A DNA stretch of 64,000 nt, taken from assembly GCF_963675395.1 (NCBI RefSeq), contig NZ_OY776223.1, positions 2,914,001 through 2,978,000 on the forward strand. Direction: 5' to 3'. The DNA comes from an uncultured Vibrio sp. Lineage in GTDB: Bacteria > Pseudomonadota > Gammaproteobacteria > Enterobacterales > Vibrionaceae. Shown one piece after another: positions 19,182-27,852 of this stretch (the first letter of the stretch is position 1; the number at the start of each line of letters is the position of its first letter). The position numbers were made by a program, and so were the translations under genes. A model generated the notes under the pieces. That model saw nothing but the letters and a program-made list of their open reading frames with translations, was not told the DNA's origin and did no database searches.

Positions 19182-19661
19182 ATGACCCAATTTACCCACA
19201 TAAATGCGTCCGGCGAAGCCAACATGGTCGATGTTTCAGCCAAAACGGAAACGGTTCGCGAAGCTCGAGCAGAAGCATTTGTGCACATGGCACCAGAAAC
19301 ACTTGAGTTAATTGTTTCTGGTCAACATCATAAAGGCGATGTGTTTGCTACCGCACGTATAGCTGGTATTCAGGCGGCGAAAAAAACGTGGGATTTGATT
19401 CCGCTTTGCCACCCTCTTTTACTGTCTAAAGTTGAAGTTCAGTTGGAAGCGATCGAGTCGGAGAGCAAGGTGCGTATTGAGTCTGTTTGTAAACTTGCAG
19501 GTAAAACAGGCGTAGAGATGGAAGCGTTAACGGCGGCTTCTGTTGCAGCGTTGACCATTTATGACATGTGTAAAGCGGTGCAAAAAGATATGGTCATTGG
19601 TCAGGTTCGTCTTCTTGAGAAGGTGGGCGGAAAATCTGGACACTTTAAGGTGGAATCATGA
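19182..19661 (+). CDS. moaC: Cyclic pyranopterin monophosphate synthase MoaC
   Basis: Works with MoaA to form cyclic pyranopterin monophosphate. 159 residues. Conserved segments are MVDVSAK (residues 15-21), LIPLCHPL (near 71-78) with the catalytic-region histidine, and [24 protein letters not shown] (110-133). Its TGA overlaps the moaD ATG by four bases. Confidence 0.96.
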   Translation: MTQFTHINASGEANMVDVSAKTETVREARAEAFVHMAPETLELIVSGQHHKGDVFATARIAGIQAAKKTWDLIPLCHPLLLSKVEVQLEAIESESKVRIESVCKLAGKTGVEMEALTAASVAALTIYDMCKAVQKDMVIGQVRLLEKVGGKSGHFKVES

Positions 19662-19915
19662 TAAAAGTACTTTTCTTCGCTCAGACGCGTGAGCTGGTGG
19701 GTATTGACAGTGTTGATTTAGAAGGCCAGTTTGCGACGGTAGAGGCGGTTCGTGCTCATTTAGTCGAAGTCGGCACTGAAAAAGACGGTAAGTGGGACTT
19801 AGCCCTTGAGCCCGGAAAGCTACTTACGGCCGTAAACCAGTCAATTGTACCACTAGATACCGAAATCAGAGCTGGTGACGAAGTGGCATTCTTCCCACCA
19901 GTGACAGGAGGCTAA
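19658..19915 (+). CDS. moaD: Molybdopterin synthase sulfur carrier MoaD
   Basis: Ubiquitin-like small subunit of molybdopterin synthase, 85 residues. It ends in the essential Gly-Gly (PVTGG) that carries the thiocarboxylate. It is translationally coupled to moaC by an ATGA overlap. The last two glycine codons, GGA GGC, also form the ribosome-binding site for moaE. Confidence 0.95.
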   Translation: MIKVLFFAQTRELVGIDSVDLEGQFATVEAVRAHLVEVGTEKDGKWDLALEPGKLLTAVNQSIVPLDTEIRAGDEVAFFPPVTGG

Positions 19916-19916
19916 G

Positions 19917-20372
19917 ATGGATCCTCGTGTTTCTGTGCAAGTTGAAGATTTTTCTGTCGACCAAGAATACCAAGCTTTATCTGAAGGAACGTCCTCTGGT
20001 GCCGTCGTGACATTTATCGGTAAAGTTCGCGATATGAATTTGGGTGATAACGTTGTTGGTCTGCATCTCGAACATTATCCGGGTATGACAGAAAAGAGCC
20101 TTATCGAAATTTGTAACCAAGCCGAAACACGTTGGCCGTTGCTTAGTGTGCGCGTTATCCATCGTGTCGGTGATTTGGACATTGGTGATCAAATTGTTTT
20201 TGTTGGTGTTTCTAGTGCACATCGTGGTGCAGCATTTGATGCTTGCGAATTCATTATGGACTATCTAAAAACCAAAGCACCATTTTGGAAAAAAGAACGT
20301 ACAACAAGTGAAAATCGCTGGGTTGAGTCACGAGACACTGATCACGAAGCTGCAAAACGCTGGGAAAAATAG
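19917..20372 (+). CDS. moaE: Molybdopterin synthase catalytic subunit MoaE
   Basis: Large subunit of molybdopterin synthase (151 residues) that inserts sulfur into cyclic pyranopterin monophosphate using MoaD thiocarboxylate. The family segments VTFIGKVRD (31-39), LEHYPGMTEK (51-60), VSSAHRGAAFDAC (98-110) and LKTKAPFWKKE (117-127, with the catalytic lysines) are all present. It starts one base after the moaD stop. Confidence 0.96.
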   Translation: MDPRVSVQVEDFSVDQEYQALSEGTSSGAVVTFIGKVRDMNLGDNVVGLHLEHYPGMTEKSLIEICNQAETRWPLLSVRVIHRVGDLDIGDQIVFVGVSSAHRGAAFDACEFIMDYLKTKAPFWKKERTTSENRWVESRDTDHEAAKRWEK

Positions 20373-20403
20373 TGTATTGCCTGTTTTTGCCAGGTTGGGA
20401 ATC

Positions 20404-20436
20404 AAAAGCTAAGTATTACAAATGCTTAGCTTTTTT
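20404..20436 (+). terminator. Terminator of the moa operon
   Basis: AAAAGCTAAG pairs with CTTAGCTTTT around an 11-base loop that can close further with ATT/AAT. It is followed by TTTATTTTA, a typical rho-independent terminator 30 bases after moaE. Confidence 0.85.
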
Positions 20437-20553
20437 ATTTTATCCCTTTTAACATAACCCTCATGTGTAATTACTAACCAGATCAAGCACCAATTTCTCG
20501 TCTATATTTCCGACTTATCTGCACAATATTGGCTCATGCAAGGCAACATATAA

Positions 20554-20565
20554 GCAAACGTTTGC
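20554..20565. promoter_or_regulatory. PurR/LacI-family-like operator upstream of oppA
   Basis: The perfect palindrome GCAAACGTTTGC, in context AAGCAAACGTTTGCGA, matches the PurR consensus core (GCAAACGTTTGC). It lies about 370 bases before the oppA start, further than a classical repressor site, so it may serve an unseen distal promoter. Confidence 0.45.
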
Positions 20566-20932
20566 GAAGGTATGTGTGTCATAAGTGTTAATGTTGTACT
20601 TAAAACTAGTGCATAATGCTGCTAATCGTTTTAAATGCAGATTAATCGAAATTTTAATCTATTGGGGAGGTGTTTAGCTCCCTGTTTAGCTGGTGAAGTA
20701 TATTTAATTAGATTTTTTTACTGGAATTGCGGGATAAATTCAGAATTATCGGTCTTTTTGATACATTTTTATGGTAAATAACTTCAATGATTGCTAATGT
20801 ATGCCGCAGTCTTTGTATGGTTTTAGTTTTTTTGTGTTTGGTTTTTGCGCTAAAAAGATCTAAATCACAGCCCGTTCTAGTGAGCCTACAAAGAGGTCAT
20901 GGATGCTAACAAAAAAATTTGGAGTTTTACGC

Positions 20933-22612
20933 ATGTATAAGAATAAAATCACGCGCGCTTTATTTATTGGCGCTGGTCTTTCTCTAGCTCTTGCTGGTTG
21001 TGGTGGCGATAAGCCAGAAGAAAAGCAAGCAGCTCAGCCTGCTCCTGCACCAGCCCCTGAAGCGAAATCTGATTCTTCGGAGCCAAAGCTTGCTGCGGTT
21101 CAAGAGTTGGTGCGTGGTAATGGTACAGAAGTAGCGACAATCGACCCACACAAATCTCAAGGTGTTCCAGAATCTCACGTAATTCGCGATCTTCTTGAAG
21201 GCCTTGTAAACCAAGATGAAAACGGCAAGACCATCCCGGGTGTTGCAGAGTCTTGGGAAACGGAAGACAACACAACATTCACTTTCCATCTACGCAAAGA
21301 CGCAAAATGGTCTAATGGCGATCCTGTAACTGCTGGCGATTTCGTATACAGCTTTCAGCGTGCAGTCGATCCAGCAACCGCTTCTCCATACGCTTGGTAC
21401 ATGGAATACACCAAGATGAAAAACGCGAAAGACATCGTTGCGGGTAAAAAGGACAAGAGTGAGCTGGGTGTTAAAGCAATTGATGACCACACATTGGTTG
21501 TTGAGCTTGATACAGCAGTACCTTACTTCGTCATGATGATGGGCCACACAACCGTTAAGCCTGTTCACCAAGCAACGGTTGAAAAGTTCGGTGATCAGTG
21601 GACCAAACCAGAGAACTTTGTCGGTAACGGCGCATATGTTGTTGATAAGTGGGTTGTAAACGAGCGCTTGGTATTGAAGCGTAACGAGCAATACTGGGAT
21701 AACGAGCACACCACGCTAAACAAGGTAACTTTCCTACCTATAGAAAATCCGGTAGCGGAGATGAACCGTTTTCTAGCCGGTGAGATCGACATTAGTTACG
21801 AAGTACCTGTAGAGCACTTTAAACGTTTACAAAAAGAGCACCCAGAAGAAGTTTCTGTAACAGGTAACCTATGTACGTACTACTACTTATTCAACACCAA
21901 GAAGGCTCCGTTTGATGACGTTCGTGTTCGTAAGGCCATCTCTTACGCGATTGATCGTAATATCGTAAGTGATGCGATCATGGGCCAAGGGCAAAAACCA
22001 GCTTATTTCCTAACGCCTGAAATCACAGCAGGCTTCAACCCAGAAATGCCAGCATACGGTAAGATGACGCAGGCAGAGCGTGACGCAGAAGCGGCTCGTC
22101 TTCTAGAAGAGGCAGGCTACGGTAAAGACAACCCACTTAAATTCAACCTTCTTTACAATACTTCAGAGAACCACAAGAAGGTCGCGGTTGCTCTAGGTTC
22201 AATGTGGAAGAAGACACTGGGTCTTGACGTAACGCTGGAAAACCAAGAGTGGAAAACATACCTATCAACTAAAGACGCAGGTGACTTTGAAGTTGCTCGT
22301 GCAGGTTGGTGTGGTGACTACAATGAAGCTTCGTCATTCCTAACTCTAATGATGAGCAACAACACCACTGGTGGTATTCACTACGATAGTAAAGAATACG
22401 ACGAGATTATGAACAAAGCATTCGCTTCTACATCAGACGAAGAGCGCCAAGCACTATATTTGGAAGCTGAGAAGTTGATGGCGAAGGATATGCCAATTGC
22501 ACCTATCTACCAGTACGTGAAATCACGTCTACTGTCTCCTAAAGTTGGCGGTTTCCCAGCTAACAACGCAGAAGAAAAGATCTACTCAAAAGACCTATAC
22601 ATCATTGAGTAA
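20933..22612 (+). CDS. oppA: Oligopeptide ABC transporter, periplasmic binding lipoprotein OppA
   Basis: Peptide-binding protein of SBP family 5, 559 residues from the ATG at 20933, with GGAG nine bases upstream. The ATG ten codons earlier is rejected because it lengthens the signal. A lipobox (ALAGC) places lipidation near Cys23. It is followed by an alanine/proline/glutamate-rich linker (about 30-55) before the binding domain, which contains the family segment KPVHQATVEKFG. A hairpin separates it from oppB, consistent with the high excess of binding protein typical of opp operons. Confidence 0.93.
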   Translation: MYKNKITRALFIGAGLSLALAGCGGDKPEEKQAAQPAPAPAPEAKSDSSEPKLAAVQELVRGNGTEVATIDPHKSQGVPESHVIRDLLEGLVNQDENGKTIPGVAESWETEDNTTFTFHLRKDAKWSNGDPVTAGDFVYSFQRAVDPATASPYAWYMEYTKMKNAKDIVAGKKDKSELGVKAIDDHTLVVELDTAVPYFVMMMGHTTVKPVHQATVEKFGDQWTKPENFVGNGAYVVDKWVVNERLVLKRNEQYWDNEHTTLNKVTFLPIENPVAEMNRFLAGEIDISYEVPVEHFKRLQKEHPEEVSVTGNLCTYYYLFNTKKAPFDDVRVRKAISYAIDRNIVSDAIMGQGQKPAYFLTPEITAGFNPEMPAYGKMTQAERDAEAARLLEEAGYGKDNPLKFNLLYNTSENHKKVAVALGSMWKKTLGLDVTLENQEWKTYLSTKDAGDFEVARAGWCGDYNEASSFLTLMMSNNTTGGIHYDSKEYDEIMNKAFASTSDEERQALYLEAEKLMAKDMPIAPIYQYVKSRLLSPKVGGFPANNAEEKIYSKDLYIIE

Positions 22613-22641
22613 ATCTTAATCAGATAGAATTATAAAAAAAA

Positions 22642-22673
22642 GGCACTGCATGTGAGAGATCGCATGCAGCGCC
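22642..22673 (+). terminator. Intercistronic hairpin between oppA and oppB
   Basis: GGC-A-CTGCATG pairs with CATGCAG-C-GCC around a 10-base loop. No T-run follows. It may act as a 3' stabiliser or partial attenuator that keeps oppA expression above oppBCDF. Confidence 0.6.
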
Positions 22674-22740
22674 TATATTGTGTCCAAAATTAGGACATTT
22701 GGTTTTAAATTACACTGTCACAGACTGAAAGAGTGAGTTT

Positions 22741-23661
22741 ATGCTTAAATTCATCGTAAAAAGGATATTTGAGGCGATCCCAACAATGTTGGTTTTGATC
22801 ACCGTATCTTTCTTTCTCATGCGTTTTGCTCCGGGAAATCCATTCTCGACAGAACGTCCACTACCACCCGAAGTTATGGCTAACATCGAAGCTAAATATG
22901 GCCTAGATAAGCCGGTATTCGAGCAATACACGACTTACTTGTTTAACGTTGTCCAAGGCGACTTCGGACCGTCATTTAAGTACCTAGATTACTCAGTTAA
23001 CGAATTAATTTCTGTTGCGTTACCTGTATCTGCAAAAATAGGTTTCATTGCCTTCATCTTCACCCTGATCATGGGGGTGACGGTCGGCACAATAGCCGCA
23101 TTGAAACATAACACCTGGATCGACTACACGATTATGTCAACGGCGATGATAGGCGTTGTAATGCCATCATTCGTTTTGGCTCCGGCACTGATTTACCTAT
23201 TTTCCCTTCACTTGAACCTCTTCCCTGCAGGTGGTTGGCAAGATGGCGGATTGAAGTACCTTGTGCTTCCAGTGATAGGTATGTCACTTCTATACGTGGC
23301 GACATTCGCACGTATTACCCGCGGTTCAATGATTGAAACCTTAAACAGTAACTTTATCCGTACCGCACGTGCGAAAGGCCTAAGCTATCGTTATATCATT
23401 CTGAAACATGCGCTTAAGCCGGCACTACTCCCTGTCGTCTCTTATATGGGGCCTGCTTTCGTAGGTATCATTACCGGTTCTGTTGTTATCGAAACCATCT
23501 TTGGTCTACCTGGAATTGGTAAGCTTTTCGTTAACGCCGCATTTAACCGTGACTATTCGCTAGTAATGGGTGTAACCATTCTGATTGGTTTCCTATTTAT
23601 CTTATTCAACGCGATTGTAGATATCCTACTAGCAATGATTGACCCGAAAATTCGCTACTAA
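22741..23661 (+). CDS. oppB: Oligopeptide ABC transporter permease OppB
   Basis: Inner-membrane permease of 306 residues with six membrane segments. The ABC-coupling EAA loop is around residue 200-220 (RTARAKGLSYRYIILKHAL). The N-terminal pattern LKFIVKRIFEAIPTMLVLI is typical of OppB/DppB. It forms the channel with OppC. Confidence 0.95.
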   Translation: MLKFIVKRIFEAIPTMLVLITVSFFLMRFAPGNPFSTERPLPPEVMANIEAKYGLDKPVFEQYTTYLFNVVQGDFGPSFKYLDYSVNELISVALPVSAKIGFIAFIFTLIMGVTVGTIAALKHNTWIDYTIMSTAMIGVVMPSFVLAPALIYLFSLHLNLFPAGGWQDGGLKYLVLPVIGMSLLYVATFARITRGSMIETLNSNFIRTARAKGLSYRYIILKHALKPALLPVVSYMGPAFVGIITGSVVIETIFGLPGIGKLFVNAAFNRDYSLVMGVTILIGFLFILFNAIVDILLAMIDPKIRY

Positions 23662-23676
23662 CAGGGAAGTTTGGTT

Positions 23677-24579
23677 ATGTTAACGAAAAAAGAAAACCTA
23701 GAAGCGATTGAAAAATTCTCTGAGAACTTAGAGATTGAAGGTCGCAGTCTTTGGCAGGATGCTCGTATTCGCTTTATGCGTAACAAAGCAGCGATGGTGA
23801 GTTTGTTTATCCTGTCTCTAATGACATTGGCAGTGATTGTTTTGCCGATGATCGCTCCTCATGCATTTGATGACACTGACTGGTATGCAATGCACGTCGC
23901 ACCAAACGCGGATCATTGGTTTGGCACGGATAGCTTAGGGCGTGATTTGTATGTTCGTACACTGATTGGTGGTCGAATCTCCCTAATGGTAGGGGTGATG
24001 GGCGCGTTCGTAGCGGTACTGATTGGTACGCTTTACGGCGCAGCATCTGGCTTCATTGGCGGTAAAGTTGACCGTATCATGATGCGTATCCTTGAGATCC
24101 TATACGCGGTACCGTTTATGTTCCTAGTTATCGTACTAGTAACCTTCTTCGGCCGTAACATTATTCTTATCTTCGTTGCGATTGGTGCAATCGCATGGCT
24201 GGATATGGCACGTATCGTTCGTGGTCAAACACTGAGCCTACGAAGCAAAGAGTTCATTGAAGCGGCACACGTTTGTGGTGTAAGTAACTGGAAGATCATT
24301 ACTCGCCATATCGTACCGAACGTACTTGGTATCGTAGCGGTTTACTCAACGCTGCTTATTCCTAGCATGATTCTTACCGAATCATTCTTATCGTTCCTTG
24401 GTCTTGGTGTTCAGGAACCAATGACAAGTTGGGGCGCTCTTCTACAAGAAGGTGCACAGACAATGGAAGTGGCAATTTGGCAGCTGGCGTTCCCAGCCGC
24501 GTTCATGGTTGTGACTCTGTTCTGCTTCAACTACGTTGGTGACGGCCTGCGCGATGCGCTGGATCCTAAAGACAGATAA
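23677..24579 (+). CDS. oppC: Oligopeptide ABC transporter permease OppC
   Basis: Second permease, 300 residues from the ATG at 23677 (MLTKKENLEAIEKF); a TTG two codons earlier is also possible, but AGGGA spacing favours the ATG. The cytoplasmic N-terminal tail ends in RSLWQDARIRFMRNKAA, as in E. coli OppC. Six membrane segments follow, with the EAA loop near residue 205 (EAAHVCGVSNWKIITRHIVPN). It lies 15 bases after oppB. Confidence 0.95.
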   Translation: MLTKKENLEAIEKFSENLEIEGRSLWQDARIRFMRNKAAMVSLFILSLMTLAVIVLPMIAPHAFDDTDWYAMHVAPNADHWFGTDSLGRDLYVRTLIGGRISLMVGVMGAFVAVLIGTLYGAASGFIGGKVDRIMMRILEILYAVPFMFLVIVLVTFFGRNIILIFVAIGAIAWLDMARIVRGQTLSLRSKEFIEAAHVCGVSNWKIITRHIVPNVLGIVAVYSTLLIPSMILTESFLSFLGLGVQEPMTSWGALLQEGAQTMEVAIWQLAFPAAFMVVTLFCFNYVGDGLRDALDPKDR

Positions 24580-24604
24580 CTAAAGATAGATTAAGGAAGC
24601 AACG

Positions 24605-25576
24605 ATGAGTTTATTAGATGTCAAAGATCTGCGCGTCGAATTTACCACTCAAGATGGTATTGTAACCGCAGTAAATGATTTGAACTTTTCTCTGAACCAA
24701 GGTGAAACCTTAGGTATCGTAGGTGAGTCTGGTTCAGGTAAATCACAGACCGTATTCGCAATCATGGGCCTACTGGCTAAGAACGGTATTATCTCAGGCA
24801 GCGCGAAGTTTGAAGGCAAAGAGATCCTGAACTTACCTGAAAAAGAGTTAAACAAAGTTCGTGCAGAGCAGATCGCAATGATCTTCCAGGACCCAATGAC
24901 GTCACTTAACCCATATATGAAAGTAAGTGAGCAGCTGATGGAAGTATTAATGCTTCACAAAGGCATGGGTAAGGCGGAAGCTTTTGAGGAATCGGTACGC
25001 ATGCTTGAAGCGGTGAAAATTCCAGAAGCACGCAAGCGTATTACCATGTATCCGCACGAGTTTTCAGGCGGTATGCGTCAGCGTGTAATGATCGCAATGG
25101 CGTTACTATGTCGTCCTAAGCTACTGATCGCCGATGAACCGACAACGGCACTCGATGTAACGGTTCAGGCGCAGATCATGGACCTGCTTAACGAACTGAA
25201 AGACGAGTTTAATACCGCAATCATCATGATCACGCACGACCTGGGTGTTGTTGCGGGATCTTGTGACAAAGTATTGGTGATGTATGCTGGCCGTACAATG
25301 GAATACGGTACCGTTGATGAAATCTTCTACAACCCGAGTCACCCATACGCAGAAGGTCTGTTGAAGGCGATTCCTCGTTTAGATACCGAAGGTGAGATCC
25401 TGCCAACCATTCCGGGCAACCCACCAAACTTACTTCGCCTACCGCCTGGCTGTCCTTATCAGGAACGTTGCCACCGTGTGATGGACCGTTGTAAACAAGA
25501 AGCGCCAATTCTGACACCGTTTGGTGATGGTCGTCAGCGCGCCTGTTTTTCTGATTGGGAGGCTTGGAAGAAATGA
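24605..25576 (+). CDS. oppD: Oligopeptide ABC transporter ATP-binding protein OppD
   Basis: ATPase of 323 residues. Walker A GESGSGKS lies near residue 40, the signature FSGGMRQRVMIAMAL near 155, Walker B LLIADEPTTALD near 176, and the C-terminal oligopeptide-transporter extension with CPYQERC and further cysteines (a probable 4Fe-4S-type or structural motif) near 285-310. Its stop overlaps the oppF start (ATGA). Confidence 0.95.
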   Translation: MSLLDVKDLRVEFTTQDGIVTAVNDLNFSLNQGETLGIVGESGSGKSQTVFAIMGLLAKNGIISGSAKFEGKEILNLPEKELNKVRAEQIAMIFQDPMTSLNPYMKVSEQLMEVLMLHKGMGKAEAFEESVRMLEAVKIPEARKRITMYPHEFSGGMRQRVMIAMALLCRPKLLIADEPTTALDVTVQAQIMDLLNELKDEFNTAIIMITHDLGVVAGSCDKVLVMYAGRTMEYGTVDEIFYNPSHPYAEGLLKAIPRLDTEGEILPTIPGNPPNLLRLPPGCPYQERCHRVMDRCKQEAPILTPFGDGRQRACFSDWEAWKK

Positions 25577-26565
25577 GTGTAGACAAATCATTACTACTCG
25601 ATGTTAAAGATCTTAAAGTTCATTTTAGCATTGCAGCGAAATCAGCATGGCCTTGGAGTAAGCCTTCAAACCTAAAAGCAGTCGATGGTGTTAACGTTCG
25701 TCTGTATCAAGGTGAAACTCTAGGCGTTGTAGGCGAATCAGGTTGTGGTAAATCGACGTTTGCACGCGCAATCATTGGCTTGGTAGAAGCAACCGACGGC
25801 GAAGTCGTGTGGCTGGGTCAAGACCTGACCAAGATGAAAGATGTACAGCGTCGTGAAACGCGTAAAGAAATCCAAATGATTTTCCAGGATCCTTTGGCAT
25901 CGCTTAACCCACGTATGACGGTTGGTGACATCATTGCTGAACCGCTAGAAACCTTTTATCCTGAGCTTTCAAAGCAAGAGGTAAAAGATCGTGTTAAAGA
26001 GATGATGGCAAAAGTGGGTCTGCTACCAAACGTGATCAACCGTTATCCGCATGAATTTTCTGGTGGTCAGTGTCAGCGTATTGGTATTGCACGTGCGCTT
26101 ATCTTGAAGCCAAAAATGATCATCTGTGACGAACCAGTATCAGCACTAGACGTATCGATTCAGGCTCAGGTGGTTAACTTGCTGAAAGAGCTTCAGAAAG
26201 AGCTTGGTCTGTCTTTGGTATTCATTGCACACGACCTGTCTGTGGTAAAACACATCTCTGATCGTGTACTGGTTATGTATTTGGGTAACGCCGTAGAGCT
26301 TGGTGAAGCCGACGCACTATTCGCTGATCCTAAACACCCTTACACGCGTGCATTGATGTCGGCTGTACCGATTCCAGATCCAAACATCGAACGTAGTAAG
26401 AAAATCCAAATGCTGGAGGGTGATTTACCATCGCCAATTAACCCACCGTCGGGTTGTGTATTCCGTACGCGTTGCCCACAGGCCACGGAAGAGTGTGCGA
26501 AGACAAAACCTACGATTCAAGGTAACGACGTTCACGCGGTATCTTGTCTACACGTTCATGTGTAA
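25573..26565 (+). CDS. oppF: Oligopeptide ABC transporter ATP-binding protein OppF
   Basis: Second ATPase, 330 residues, paired with OppD. Walker A GESGCGKS is near residue 57 and the signature [15 protein letters not shown] near 162. Walker B is [12 protein letters not shown] near 183. The C-terminal cysteine motif [14 protein letters not shown] matches the family. The start at 25573 is coupled to the oppD stop; a longer in-frame start six codons upstream is unlikely. A terminator follows. Confidence 0.95.
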   Translation: MSVDKSLLLDVKDLKVHFSIAAKSAWPWSKPSNLKAVDGVNVRLYQGETLGVVGESGCGKSTFARAIIGLVEATDGEVVWLGQDLTKMKDVQRRETRKEIQMIFQDPLASLNPRMTVGDIIAEPLETFYPELSKQEVKDRVKEMMAKVGLLPNVINRYPHEFSGGQCQRIGIARALILKPKMIICDEPVSALDVSIQAQVVNLLKELQKELGLSLVFIAHDLSVVKHISDRVLVMYLGNAVELGEADALFADPKHPYTRALMSAVPIPDPNIERSKKIQMLEGDLPSPINPPSGCVFRTRCPQATEECAKTKPTIQGNDVHAVSCLHVHV

Positions 26566-26588
26566 GTCATTCAGCCTGTGACGGGCTT

Positions 26589-26623
26589 AAGCGCGGCTCT
26601 TTCATTAGGGGCGCGCTTTTTTT
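26589..26623 (+). terminator. Terminator of the opp operon
   Basis: AAGCGCG pairs with CGCGCTT, extended by CTC/GGG inside, and is followed by a run of seven or more T. Strong rho-independent form 25 bases after oppF. Confidence 0.88.
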
Positions 26624-26740
26624 ATGTCATCGACTGGACACTTATTCAAATTTTTTGAACGTCATGTCCGAAGCTAGGTTGTTTTCTGTTCGTTACGAAT
26701 CGCTAATATAGAGGAAGATAGGAACTAGAGGAGAGCGAAG

Positions 26741-27691
26741 ATGGGGAAATTGGTCGAAGGTGTTTGGCACGACGTCTGGTACGATACAAAATCAAGCGGA
26801 GGTAAATTTGTCCGCGAAGATGCAGGATTTCGCAATTGGATCAAGAATGAGCCAGATGCAGATTTCAAACCAGAATCTGGCCGTTATCACTTGTATGTTT
26901 CTCTTGCTTGCCCCTGGGCGCACCGAACACTTATTTTCCGAAAACTCAAAGAGCTAGAACCGCATATTGATGTCACGGTTGTGTGCCCTGACATGCTTAG
27001 CCAAGGTTGGCAAATGGGCTTACCTGAGCCATTGTTCGGCCATACGCGTATGCATCAAATTTATACCCAAGCGAAACCAGATTACACTGGGCGTGTGACC
27101 GTTCCTGTCTTATGGGATAAAAAAACCAACACGATTGTGTCTAATGAATCTTCTGAAATTATTCGTATGTTCAACTCAGCATTTAATGAGTTAACGGGTA
27201 ACGACGACGATTACTACCCTGAACATTTGCAAGCATCCATTGATGAGTGGAACGAGTACATTTATCCGAATGTGAATAATGGTGTGTATCGTTGTGGCTT
27301 TGCGACGACTCAGGAAGCTTATGAAGAAGCCTTTGATTCACTATTTTCTGCGTTAGATAAAATTGATACTCATCTGGCGACACATCGTTATTTAACAGGC
27401 AATCAGATCACGGAGGCGGACTTGCGCCTGTTTACCACATTAGTACGTTTTGATGCTGTGTATGTGGGTCACTTTAAATGCAATAAAAAACGCATTGCGG
27501 ATTATTCTAATATCCAAGGCTACTTAAAAGAGTTGTATCAAGTAGATGGTGTGGCAGAGACGACCGATTTCTACCATATTAAACGTCATTACTACTTCAG
27601 CCATACAGGAATCAACCCGACACAGGTTGTTCCCAAAGGCCCTGAGTTAGACTTAGAGTCGCCACACGGGCGTGAAACACTTTCAAATTAG
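26741..27691 (+). CDS. Glutathionyl-hydroquinone reductase (YqjG/EcmB family)
   Basis: Cytosolic omega/xi-class glutathione transferase of 316 residues that reduces glutathionyl-hydroquinones. The catalytic cysteine is Cys57 in the motif SLACPWAHRTLI, equivalent to the CPWA of E. coli YqjG. The signature NNGVYRCGFATTQEAYE (about 176-192) and the C-terminal helical domain match the family. An AGAGGAGAG ribosome site precedes the ATG. It is a single gene with its own likely promoter. Confidence 0.9.
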   Translation: MGKLVEGVWHDVWYDTKSSGGKFVREDAGFRNWIKNEPDADFKPESGRYHLYVSLACPWAHRTLIFRKLKELEPHIDVTVVCPDMLSQGWQMGLPEPLFGHTRMHQIYTQAKPDYTGRVTVPVLWDKKTNTIVSNESSEIIRMFNSAFNELTGNDDDYYPEHLQASIDEWNEYIYPNVNNGVYRCGFATTQEAYEEAFDSLFSALDKIDTHLATHRYLTGNQITEADLRLFTTLVRFDAVYVGHFKCNKKRIADYSNIQGYLKELYQVDGVAETTDFYHIKRHYYFSHTGINPTQVVPKGPELDLESPHGRETLSN

Positions 27692-27852
27692 TCCTTTTTA
27701 TCAAGCGTCACTTTATGTGGCGCTTTCTCATCTCATGACCGAGACGTGGCGTTTATACGCGGTTTCATCGGTTATTTCCCCAATCATCACAGATTATTCC
27801 CGCACATAGCATAAACTAATGATATAGAACCGATCTTTTAGCGAGGTGAGGT

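Larger units (their letters stand above)
20373..20932. other. Long intergenic region upstream of oppA
   Basis: 560 bases without a gene. It begins with the moaE terminator. In the middle is a palindrome GCAAACGTTTGC. The last 250 bases are AT-rich and should hold the opp promoter and 5' leader. I see no riboswitch or sRNA that I can name. Confidence 0.6.
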
